From the NCBI GenBank assembly GCA_963762615.1, contig CAVXLG010000007.1:1-64000 (forward strand): a DNA stretch of 64,000 nucleotides, in the 5' to 3' direction. Source of the DNA: PALSA-505 sp963762615 (lineage in GTDB: Bacteria; Actinomycetota; Actinomycetes; Streptosporangiales; Streptosporangiaceae). The notes beneath the pieces are model-generated. The model had not been told where the DNA came from. It did not search any database and saw only the letters and a list, made by a program, of their open reading frames with translations. Shown piece by piece: positions 45,679-52,430 of this stretch (its first letter is position 1; each line of letters opens with the position of its first letter). The translations under genes were made by a program, and so were the position numbers.

Positions 45679-46728
45679 ATGTCACAGAGGGGTCACTCCG
45701 ACAGGCAGGCGACGATGAGAATGATCACGTTAAAGCGGGTGTACTGCCCCGGCGGGCGACGGTGGCTCGCCGTCGTTGCCGCTGTGCTGGCCGCCTGTGG
45801 TGTTGCTGGCGCGGTTCCGTCCGCTGCGCTGGCGAGTTCGCCGGTTCCGGACTGGACTAAGCAGGCGCCTGCGACCAGCCCGCCTGCCCGGGACGGCGCA
45901 TCGATGGCCTACGACGCGGCCACCGGCACCATCGTCCTGTTCGGCGGCGGCGCCCAGCACGGCCGCCTCTTCGACGGCACCTGGACCTGGGACGGCACGA
46001 CCTGGGCGAAGCAGGCGCCCACGACCAGCCCGTCCGCCGGGGGGGGCGCGGCGATGGCCTACGACGCGGCCACCGGCACCATCGTCTTGTTCGGCGGCAT
46101 CGGCAATCACGGCTTCCTGGGCACGTGGACCTGGGACGGCACGACCTGGGCGAAGCAGGCGCCCACGACCAGCCCGCCCGCCCGGCGGGACGCGTCGATG
46201 GCCTACGACGCGGCCACCGGCACCATCGTCTTGTTCGGCGGCTCCGGCAAGCACGGTCTTCTCGGTGACACTTGGACCTGGGACGGCACGACCTGGACGA
46301 AGCAGGCGCCCGCGACCAGCCCGGCCGTCCGGGAAGACGCATCGATGGCCTACGACGCGGCCACCGGCACCATCGTCTTGTTCGGCGGCGGCGCCAGGCA
46401 AGGCCGCCTCGGTGACACTTGGACCTGGGACGGCACGACCTGGGCCAAGCAGGCGCCCGCGACCAGCCCGGCCGTCCGGGAGGAGGCGTCGATGGCCTAC
46501 GACGCGGCCGCCAGCGACATCGTCTTGTTCGGCGGCTTCGAGCACGGTGTTCTTGGTGGTACCTGGACCTGGGATGGCTCGACCTGGGCGAAGCAGGCCC
46601 CCGCGACCAGCCCGCCCTCCCGGTGCTGCGCGGCGATGGCCTACGACGCGGCCACCGGCACCATCGTCTTGTTCGGCGGCTTCGACAAACAGCGCACCGT
46701 CCTCGGTGACACCTGGACCTGGGGATAA
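45679..46728 (+). CDS. Secreted six-repeat Kelch-like propeller protein 2
   Basis: The intact paralogue, 349 residues. Signal segment WLAVVAAVLAACGVAGAVPS, cleavage near ALASSP, then six blades with QAPATSPPARDGASMAYDAA, TGTIVLFGG and DTWTWDGTTWAK. The blades differ mostly in the loop after LFGG (GAQHGRLF, IGNHGFL, SGKHGLL, GARQGRL, FEHGVL, FDKQRTVL), as expected for variable top-face loops. The tail FGGFDKQRTVLGDTWTWG closes the ring. Same upstream region as copy 1. Role unknown; surface recognition is inferred. Confidence 0.88.
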   Translation: MSQRGHSDRQATMRMITLKRVYCPGGRRWLAVVAAVLAACGVAGAVPSAALASSPVPDWTKQAPATSPPARDGASMAYDAATGTIVLFGGGAQHGRLFDGTWTWDGTTWAKQAPTTSPSAGGGAAMAYDAATGTIVLFGGIGNHGFLGTWTWDGTTWAKQAPTTSPPARRDASMAYDAATGTIVLFGGSGKHGLLGDTWTWDGTTWTKQAPATSPAVREDASMAYDAATGTIVLFGGGARQGRLGDTWTWDGTTWAKQAPATSPAVREEASMAYDAAASDIVLFGGFEHGVLGGTWTWDGSTWAKQAPATSPPSRCCAAMAYDAATGTIVLFGGFDKQRTVLGDTWTWG

Positions 46729-46935
46729 CCTGCGGGCCGCAGGCAGCACCCGGCCAGCCCATGACCCGGCTCCCGGGCTGGCTAGCAGAGGCGGATGGGT
46801 GCCTCAGCCGATCGCTGCCACAGCCCGCGAGGCGGCGGACTGTCAACCGGATCGCGCAGCAGCGGCACGACGCCTTGGACTGACCGAGACTTCACGCCAG
46901 CTCGGCCGGGCGCGCCTGCCGCCGCGATCTGTGAC

Positions 46936-47880
46936 AACTTTCCTCACCAACGGCTTTAAAGGCGCGCGAAGCGCGCCGCGCGCCGATGGCGCGACCCTCT
47001 CCGCGCTAGAGCGCATACCGATAAGGTGCCGGGTGACGCGCGCGCTCATGTTGCGGTGCAATGCGCGCGCAAGAAATCGGCCGCGTGGGTGCGGCCCCTC
47101 CGCCTTAGCACCTTCGGCGCACGGCGGGCGGCCTCCTGCGGCAGCTTCCGGCAACGGCCAGCGCCAGTTCCCCACGGCCACGTCCGCCCGGCGAGCTGCG
47201 GCGAGGAGCAGCCATCCACCCGGGCGCCACGATCCTAAAGCCTGGCAAGATCACCGGCGAGGGCGTTGCACGTCACACGTGATGACCTCCGGCCACCCTT
47301 GCCGGTGATCTTGCCAGGCCAAATCTTGGCGCCTATCTCGGGAGGATGGCTAGGTCCGGATCATGACCGTGCGACACAGAAGTCGCAGCCGAATCGTGAC
47401 CGTTCCCGCCTGCGATCCACCGTTAAGAAGTGACCTACCAAGATCAGCTGGTAGCCGGGATCGCGCGCCTGCCATCCTTCCGCGGCCGCTGATCGAATGG
47501 GCGGCCACTCCTACGGGATGGGCAGCTGCGGAGAACGACGGGCGGACCAAGTCGCGCCGGTCCCGCGAAACGGGGCTGCCGTCGGCACCGGCTGCAGGTG
47601 AAACCCGGCCGCAAGCGGCAGCCATGTTCTGCCAGGTCAAGGGACAACCAAAAAATGGTAAAGCTTTCACGCCGTTCTTGAATCTAACGCCACTTAGCCT
47701 GTCGGTCGATCACGGCTCTGACCTGCATGTTCGTAGACCGGAACGTATCTGCTCTGGTCAGGGATTGCAACGAAGGCCAGACCATCCTCGAAGATCAACT
47801 TAGCTAAGTGGCATTGACTTGAACTGACCCTGGGTGCACATTGGTGGTGAAACAGTTGCCCATTCGTTGGTCGGAGGGGC
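46936..47880. other. Non-coding stretch inside the element
   Basis: No credible gene in 945 bases. It holds a perfect short hairpin GGCGCGC-GAA-GCGCGCC (46961-46977), a GCGCGC-rich segment to about 47090, and the large inverted repeat at 47240-47319 described separately. From about 47620 the base composition becomes visibly more A/T-rich. Longer open frames here lack starts, ribosome sites and protein-like composition. Confidence 0.6.
47240..47319. repeat. 80-bp hairpin element with 26-bp near-perfect arms
   Basis: The arm CCTGGCAAGATCACCGGC (47241-47258) is exactly complementary to 47301-47318. Extending each arm to 26 bases (47240-47265, 47294-47319) leaves two mismatches. The 28-base loop contains CACGTCACACGTG. 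It could be a MITE, a terminator for the Kelch transcript or a structured RNA. Confidence 0.8.
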
Positions 47881-47881
47881 G

Positions 47882-48064
47882 ATGACACGGGCTTACTTTG
47901 CTGTACGTCGCGATGGTGCCGGGCGAAACTTTCACGCCTGCGCGATTGGCTATCTCACGAATGGCCTAGACTGGTGCCTGTCCACTGTGCGATGTCCACT
48001 GGCCATAACGGTGGAAATCGGCATAGCGGAGTTGTCTCGGCCCAAAAATTATAGCCTGGTGTAA
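47882..48064 (+). CDS. Possible 60-aa protein, unrecognised
   Basis: ATG 47882 is preceded very closely by GGAGGGG (47873-47879). The 60-residue product MTRAYFAVRRDGAGRNFHAC... has two Cys, is neutral and has no membrane helix or motif that I know. The region is lower in GC than typical genes here, so codon-position bias is not informative. Treat as tentative. Confidence 0.3.
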   Translation: MTRAYFAVRRDGAGRNFHACAIGYLTNGLDWCLSTVRCPLAITVEIGIAELSRPKNYSLV

Positions 48065-48288
48065 CGGTGAATGCGAGTGCGGTGGTGAGCGAGCAATGAA
48101 TGCGACAAACAAGCCATCGCCTAAGAAATCGTCCATCCAACGCATCGCAGCGACCGCGGGACGGCGGCCTGGCAGCTTAGTACTCATCGCAGCGGTATTC
48201 GCGCAATCGGACAGTTTTCGCTCGAGGCGCTGGGCCGGATCTGCTAGTTATTCTCTTTAACCTCGACCTATTTGCGGAAGGCGTTTTC

Positions 48289-48393
48289 ATGATTGACCAA
48301 GTGCAGGTCGCCAATGCCGCCGCGGACGTGAGCGACGTCCCTGATGTGGCCGACGTCGCGGATGTAGTTGACGTAGTGGGAGTCATTCGGTAG
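48289..48393 (+). CDS. 34-residue Asp-Val-rich micro-ORF
   Basis: ATG 48289 has GGAAGG seven bases upstream and TAG at 48391-48393. The peptide starts MIDQVQVANAAAD and its second half is almost only D-V steps (VSDVPDVADVADVVDVVG) ending VIR. It is strongly acidic, without Cys, Ser/Thr-poor and without a signal peptide. It lies 33 bases before the small secreted protein gene on the same strand. It might be a leader peptide, a RiPP-like precursor or a regulatory micro-ORF. No family is recognised. Confidence 0.45.
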   Translation: MIDQVQVANAAADVSDVPDVADVADVVDVVGVIR

Positions 48394-48426
48394 ATATGCC
48401 AGTCCGGCTAGCAGAAAGGTTTTAGC

Positions 48427-48810
48427 ATGTCACGTTTGCTTTCCAAGTCAGTCTTAATCGCAGTTCTGGGGACAGTCGCATTTTTCCTCAGCCCGGTAGT
48501 ATCAGCCAGCTCCGCTTCCGCTGCTGCTCAGCCAGCGCACGCAACCGTATCGGTGCAAACGGCAACCGCGCACCCGCAGGCACCTGGCCACAAGCGGTGC
48601 TGTGCCTCGCTATGGCACTTCGTCCATGCCTTCGCCACTGGCGCACAGTGTGAGTCGGAAGGCCGATACTACGTTGACCATTACGATTACATCACTTATT
48701 CCTGCGAATACGGCGATCCGACACATGGTAAATACTGTCTCTGGGTGAAATATAAGAGCATTCGCGTAGCTCGACTGCCGGGGGTAAGTTATCTGGCTAA
48801 GAATGCCTGA
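48427..48810 (+). CDS. Small secreted Cys/Tyr-rich protein, 127 aa
   Basis: ATG 48427 is preceded by AGAAAGG. Residues 1-34 are a clear signal peptide (LLSKSVLIAVLGTVAFFLSPVVSA, then ASAAA). The mature part has a Thr/Ala/His linker, a CC pair (RCCASLWHFVHAFATGAQC), then a Tyr-rich stretch (YYVDHYDYITYSCEYG) and a basic end (KYKSIRVARLPG). Five cysteines in all; one may be unpaired. No known domain. It is followed by the lysyl-oxidase-like gene, so it might be a substrate or partner; inference only. Confidence 0.7.
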   Translation: MSRLLSKSVLIAVLGTVAFFLSPVVSASSASAAAQPAHATVSVQTATAHPQAPGHKRCCASLWHFVHAFATGAQCESEGRYYVDHYDYITYSCEYGDPTHGKYCLWVKYKSIRVARLPGVSYLAKNA

Positions 48811-48873
48811 TCGTCGATCTGCTGGCTTGTGAGTTCCTGGTGCGGCCAGCAACATCGAAGCAAGGAAGGTTCT

Positions 48874-50427
48874 GTGGCGGCTCAGTGGTGCACGGCGAAA
48901 GGCTGGCGTGAGAGCATGAACACGTTGAGGCTTCGCGGATTGAAGTTCTGGCGCACCGGGGCCGCTTTCAGCCTGGCTGTCGCCGCGACTTTAGGCGCGG
49001 CGACAGCCAGGACGCAGGTACACGCCACCGAACCTGAAGTGCGAATGATCGCGGCGCAGGGCCATATCACGCTACCGATGTCTGGCAAAGTCGTGTTGCT
49101 TGATCCAGGCATCTACGTCGCTTCTATGGGATCGGCGTTGCAACTGGATGTGGGAAGGGCCAGCTACACGAGGCCGATCATGATAAGGCAGGTCCTCCGC
49201 ACAGCAGGCGGTGGCACCAGGTTCAGGCAGCTCCCGAGAACGGTACTGTCGGGATTCTACGGGCTGCGGAGTTTTTTCCGGTTGCGTGTGGTAAACGCTC
49301 AGGAGAAGACGGTATATACGCGTCTCATGCTGTTCTGCCCTGACGGCTACGATCCACAACGTGCTAGCCCGGACAGCCCGCCGACTACGCCATACCCGTT
49401 CCAGTGCGCTTCTCTCAACCACCTGCCCTTCACGCTGGGCACCGTATGGGGCATCGCGAAGGGCTGGGCTGTCGACCCACTCGAAGGGCTGGGAGGACCC
49501 AGTGGCGGAGGCCCTCCGGTAGCGCTGAAGCCCGGGACCTATAAGGTGTCCGAATCAATTACGCGCGAGTACCGGCAGTTGTTCCACATTAGTGCGCGGG
49601 CCGCCACGACAACGGTGACTGTCCGGGTGGTTCGGAGTAGCTCCAGCGTCGGCCGGCAGCCATCATACCGCCAGAGCCAACCGGCCGGACAGCTACCGTC
49701 AGAGGCGAGAGTACCTACGCTGGCGCATGCACCACGCTCAGCGTTGCCCGACCTCGTGGCGCTGCCAGCTTGGCAAATTGGTATCAGCCGCCACGGCACA
49801 GGTGACTTCCTCGATTTCGCGGCAACGGTTTGGGTTGGTGGCCACGGGCCGCTAGATGTGGAGGGTTTCCGTATACCAGATTCGCGGACAATGAAAGCCT
49901 ATCAGTATTTCTGGCGTCACGGGCATATCGTCGGCCGGGCAAGCGTTGGTACAATGGGATTTGCGGGGTACAACGAGTGGCACTTCCAGCAATTCGCTCG
50001 GTATGCCCTGCTCGCCTCGAATAAATCCGTAGCGGTGCGAAGCCGAAAAGTTGGCTTCTGCATTACCGCGACCGATCCGGTAAACTTGTTGCTGCCACAC
50101 GCGGTATGGCAGCCGAAATTGAACGGTATCGGCGTCTTTAGTTGCGGTGCTTCTACTGCCCTGTGGGTTCAAGAAATGCTGCCAGTCGGCTGGGGCGATA
50201 CCTACATCCAGACTGTGCCCGGAAACTCATTCAACATTACCAATGTCCCAAACGGCACCTACTACATCGAGGTCCAAGCCAATCCCGAGAAGCTTTTGCA
50301 CGAGACCACAATCAGCAACGACATTTCTCTGCGCAAGATCATTCTCGGCGGCACGCCCGGGCAAAGAACGGTGAAAGTGCCGACATGGCACGGCCTGGAC
50401 CCAGGTGGTCACCGAACCCAGCCATGA
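48874..50427 (+). CDS. Secreted lysyl-oxidase-like protein lacking two copper histidines
   Basis: GTG 48874 follows AAGGAAGG; ATG 48916 is the alternative. A signal peptide (LKFWRTGAAFSLAVAATLGA) leads to a 290-residue unrecognised N-domain and a C-terminal lysyl-oxidase-like domain (about 290-500): LPDLVALPAWQI, VEGFRIPD, GYNEWHFQQFARYALL, RKVGFCITATDP, LPVGWGDTYIQTVPGN, FNITNVPNGTYYIEVQANP. The cofactor Lys (K392) and Tyr (Y444) are kept. Of the three copper His of the HxHxH motif, two are Tyr366 and Glu368; only H370 remains. So it is probably a binding protein or altered enzyme. Confidence 0.75.
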   Translation: MAAQWCTAKGWRESMNTLRLRGLKFWRTGAAFSLAVAATLGAATARTQVHATEPEVRMIAAQGHITLPMSGKVVLLDPGIYVASMGSALQLDVGRASYTRPIMIRQVLRTAGGGTRFRQLPRTVLSGFYGLRSFFRLRVVNAQEKTVYTRLMLFCPDGYDPQRASPDSPPTTPYPFQCASLNHLPFTLGTVWGIAKGWAVDPLEGLGGPSGGGPPVALKPGTYKVSESITREYRQLFHISARAATTTVTVRVVRSSSSVGRQPSYRQSQPAGQLPSEARVPTLAHAPRSALPDLVALPAWQIGISRHGTGDFLDFAATVWVGGHGPLDVEGFRIPDSRTMKAYQYFWRHGHIVGRASVGTMGFAGYNEWHFQQFARYALLASNKSVAVRSRKVGFCITATDPVNLLLPHAVWQPKLNGIGVFSCGASTALWVQEMLPVGWGDTYIQTVPGNSFNITNVPNGTYYIEVQANPEKLLHETTISNDISLRKIILGGTPGQRTVKVPTWHGLDPGGHRTQP

Positions 50428-50490
50428 TGATTCGCGGTGATCGGTCCGCCAGCCTGGAATGGTCTTTCGCGTCGCGTAGTGGATCTTGAT

Positions 50491-51372
50491 TTAGGACTGG
50501 GACATCGCGGTGACCCGGTCCTGGAAGTCCCCGCTGCCCCGTGTGTAGCCGACTGGCTGGAAAGCCAACCCGCCATCCGGATATACCAAGCGGTTATAGA
50601 CTGATGAGCGTCCCAGCGCCGAGGTAGTAGTGATCATAGCGAGCTGGGCATTAGGATCACGATCGGCGATCAATGTCGTGCGATGGCCGTATTTAGCTGC
50701 AAATACATCCCGAACTTCAGTGCTCATGGCAAGCAATGCCACCAACTTGCCACCACAGAGGTCACGATAAGGCGGCAAAGCCCCAAGTACGAATGCATCC
50801 ATTACGCAGGCAAGGCGTGTCCGCCGTTGCTCAGCTGTCCAGCCGATTGCCTGATCGCGGCAACCCAAAGCAAACACCGGATCGGCAAGGCCTATCAGCC
50901 CGATCACACTGTCGTTGTGGCCTTCGTCCACCACCAGGAAGCGCAATCTACGCCCGTAGCCACTCGACACCGGAATCGACCAATGCAGCGCTGACCACCG
51001 CCATAGCAATCCGTCCAAGCTTCGCCGATTCTCCACGAGAAGGAGCTTCGGCCGGATCTGTGCCGGATCAAGCGCATCTCCTCGAAGAAGCCGCTGGACG
51101 AAGGCCTCTTCGTGCCGTTGTAGCGCACCCCGAGCTCGTTCACGCTGAACCTCGACCGCGTGGCCATGCAGGCTCCTCAGACGCTCCTTATCAGAGTCCA
51201 CTGGCGCGACCACGGCCCCATCCCGCACCCTGAATCCCTGGTCCCGGAGGTGCTGTAGCACGCGCTCACGAAGCCGATCCGCCTCAGCTGCCCGCTCTTC
51301 AGTCTGCTCCACCGCCTCAGCGATAGATCGCTGAACGGCGGCAAGCTCGATCATGGTCCGAGTATGGCGCAT
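50491..51372 (-). CDS. druA: DruA-like (DUF4338) protein, C-terminally short
   Basis: The protein matches the DUF4338 family: an N-terminal helical part (RERVLQHLRDQGFRVRDGAV), SSGYGRRLRFLVVDEGHND, GLIGLADPVFALGCRDQAIGW, LACVMDAFVLGALPPY, GGKLVALLAMS and TTTSALGRSSVYNRLVY. In Druantia anti-phage systems, DruA is encoded with DruE and other proteins; none is present here. The chain ends DFQDRVTAMSQS where relatives continue, so it is short by perhaps 60-100 residues. ATG 51372 was chosen; the frame is open to 51501. A lone DruA in a mobile element is a candidate defence gene. Confidence 0.75.
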   Translation of the reverse strand: MRHTRTMIELAAVQRSIAEAVEQTEERAAEADRLRERVLQHLRDQGFRVRDGAVVAPVDSDKERLRSLHGHAVEVQRERARGALQRHEEAFVQRLLRGDALDPAQIRPKLLLVENRRSLDGLLWRWSALHWSIPVSSGYGRRLRFLVVDEGHNDSVIGLIGLADPVFALGCRDQAIGWTAEQRRTRLACVMDAFVLGALPPYRDLCGGKLVALLAMSTEVRDVFAAKYGHRTTLIADRDPNAQLAMITTTSALGRSSVYNRLVYPDGGLAFQPVGYTRGSGDFQDRVTAMSQS

Positions 51373-51445
51373 CTCCTGTGGTCGCGTTTGCTCATCCTGG
51401 TGTGACCACGCAGAGAACCTGCCGACCAGCGGATCGCCATCCAAA

Positions 51446-51467
51446 GGGTTGCAGTTTGGGTTGCAGT
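51446..51467 (+). repeat. Paired GGGTTGCAGT repeats near attR
   Basis: GGGTTGCAGT at 51446-51455 and 51458-51467, same 12-base period and orientation as the pair near attL. They lie 95 bases inside attR. Confidence 0.55.
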
Positions 51468-51562
51468 TCATCCCAGTCCAGCCCCGTTCACCTGGGTACA
51501 CCTATGTGGATTGACCTGCGACGCGAACGCGCCTGAACGCCCCTGAACCCGCTACGCTCAAC

Positions 51563-51609
51563 CTCTTAATCCGCGGGTTCGGGGTTCGAGTCCCTGGCGG
51601 CGCACCCGT
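51563..51609 (+). repeat. attR, second 47-bp copy of the tRNA-Lys 3' part
   Basis: Identical to 42225-42271, from the anticodon loop to CACCCGT. No 5' half of a tRNA precedes it (the bases before are CGCTCAAC), so it is not a second tRNA gene but the right junction of the element. Confidence 0.93.
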
Positions 51610-51691
51610 AAAATCCCTGCTCACACCCGCTATCAGCGCGTCCGGGCGCATGGCCTGACGGCCTGAGCAGTAACGCGAGCAGCAACGCCGC

Positions 51692-51931
51692 TCATTCAGC
51701 ATCTTCTAGGACTTCCGCCGCGTCATCCTCGGCACCCTGCCAGAGCATCCGGGCCATCCGATCCGCCGCCTCGCGGGAGACCTCCGGGGCGACGTGGCTG
51801 TAGGTGTTCATGGTCAGCGCGATCTGGCTATGACCGAGAATCTCCATCACCACCCGGGCCGGAACGTTCTGCGCCAGCAGCAGGCTCGCCGCGGTATGCC
51901 TCAGGTCGTGCAGCCGGACCGGCGGCATACC
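51692..51931 (-). pseudogene. Second tyrosine-integrase remnant (C-terminus)
   Basis: The minus-strand segment encodes MPPVRLHDLRHTAASLLLAQ, VVMEILGHSQIALTMNTYSHV and a tail to EDAE: the H-R-H-Y end of a tyrosine integrase, related to but different from the element's own. Upstream of PPVRLHDL the frame is unrelated, so the first two thirds are lost. It faces attR from outside and marks an earlier element in the same tRNA. Confidence 0.8.
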
Positions 51932-52319
51932 GCCGTAATAATGATCAAGGCGGCGCGCTGCGCACGCCGCGGGCCGACACCAGCGCCGGCCTCCGGCCTT
52001 GGCAGGCCCCGGCCGTCGCGCACCCGCCCCCACACTCGCGGCGTCGCAGATCACAATGGTTACCCGGCACGCAACACGGGTGCAGGACAGTACCGTCTTC
52101 CTCGCCGGTTTATTGTCCCGCTCCCGGCCGCCGCGTCGAGGTCGCTCCCTGCGGTCGCGTCGCAATGCGATCGGCTTCGCCGAACCTCGACCCAGCAGCC
52201 ACTCGCCAGGAATCGGCGCCTGTCGAGGATGACGGAGCAGAGCAGGAACTGCCTGCAGGGTCACGTCCCGGACCTGGCAGCCCGCAGTGCATCAGCCTTT
52301 GAGACGACGAGCGCTCTCG
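51932..52319. other. No gene seen between integrase remnant and IS
   Basis: 388 bases of degraded sequence. Short frames on both strands have no known motif. It is probably the eroded remainder of the older element. Confidence 0.5.
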
Positions 52320-52430
52320 TCAGTCCTCTGGCTTGGTGCCGTCCGTGGCGAAGACCATGAGCTTCTTCCCCCAATGGCGCTGCAGCTTGTGAATCGGGTC
52401 CAGCTGCAGGGTGCGCGCCAGCCAGCTGCC
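52320..52430 (-). pseudogene. Gene 3' fragment cut by the IS
   Basis: Just outside the left IS end a minus-strand frame reads GSWLARTLQLDPIHKLQRH, then WGKKLMVFATDGTKPED and TGA at 52320-52322. It looks like a genuine C-terminus, but I do not recognise it. It could be the end of the interrupted XRE/NB-ARC gene, or of another gene fused by deletion. Confidence 0.4.

Larger units (their letters stand above)
44050..46935. repeat. Tandem segmental duplication carrying both Kelch genes
   Basis: Unit 1 (about 44050-45450) and unit 2 (about 45546-46935) are direct copies, offset by about 1.5 kb. The homology includes about 120 bases upstream of each start (CCTTCGGGTCTGTCAACCCGCGGACCG-type block, shared in two parts) and about 170 bases downstream (GGCTCCCGGGCTGGCTAGCA, then TGACCGAGACTTCACGCCAG). 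So both copies keep the same promoter region. Divergence is larger within the repeats. Confidence 0.85.
42225..51609. mobile_element. Integrated mobile element in tRNA-Lys, 9.3 kb
   Basis: Bounded by the 47-bp att repeats, with integrase, excisionase and a 77-aa gene next to attL. There is no recognisable replication initiator, TraB-like translocase or phage structural gene, so it is a minimal or decayed relative of actinomycete integrative elements (AICE-type). Cargo: two Kelch-repeat proteins, an Asp-Val micro-ORF, a small secreted protein, a lysyl-oxidase-like protein and a DruA-like protein. The right half (47.6-50.5 kb) looks less GC-rich than the flanks, suggesting a different origin. 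Confidence 0.88.

Noticed and set aside
47363..47803. Open frames in the element's non-coding stretch
   Set aside because: No ribosome site, no motif, and they cross the change in base composition.
48177..48386. Antisense frame over the Asp-Val micro-ORF (Thr/Ser repeats)
   Set aside because: No ribosome site before its start, whereas the plus-strand frame has GGAAGG at good distance; kept only as a caution.
42225..51609. Complete AICE or prophage
   Set aside because: No replication initiator, TraB/FtsK-type protein, terminase, portal or capsid gene can be found; only int and xis remain.
51563..51609. A second tRNA-Lys gene
   Set aside because: Only the 3' part exists; there is no acceptor 5' strand or D arm, so it is attR.
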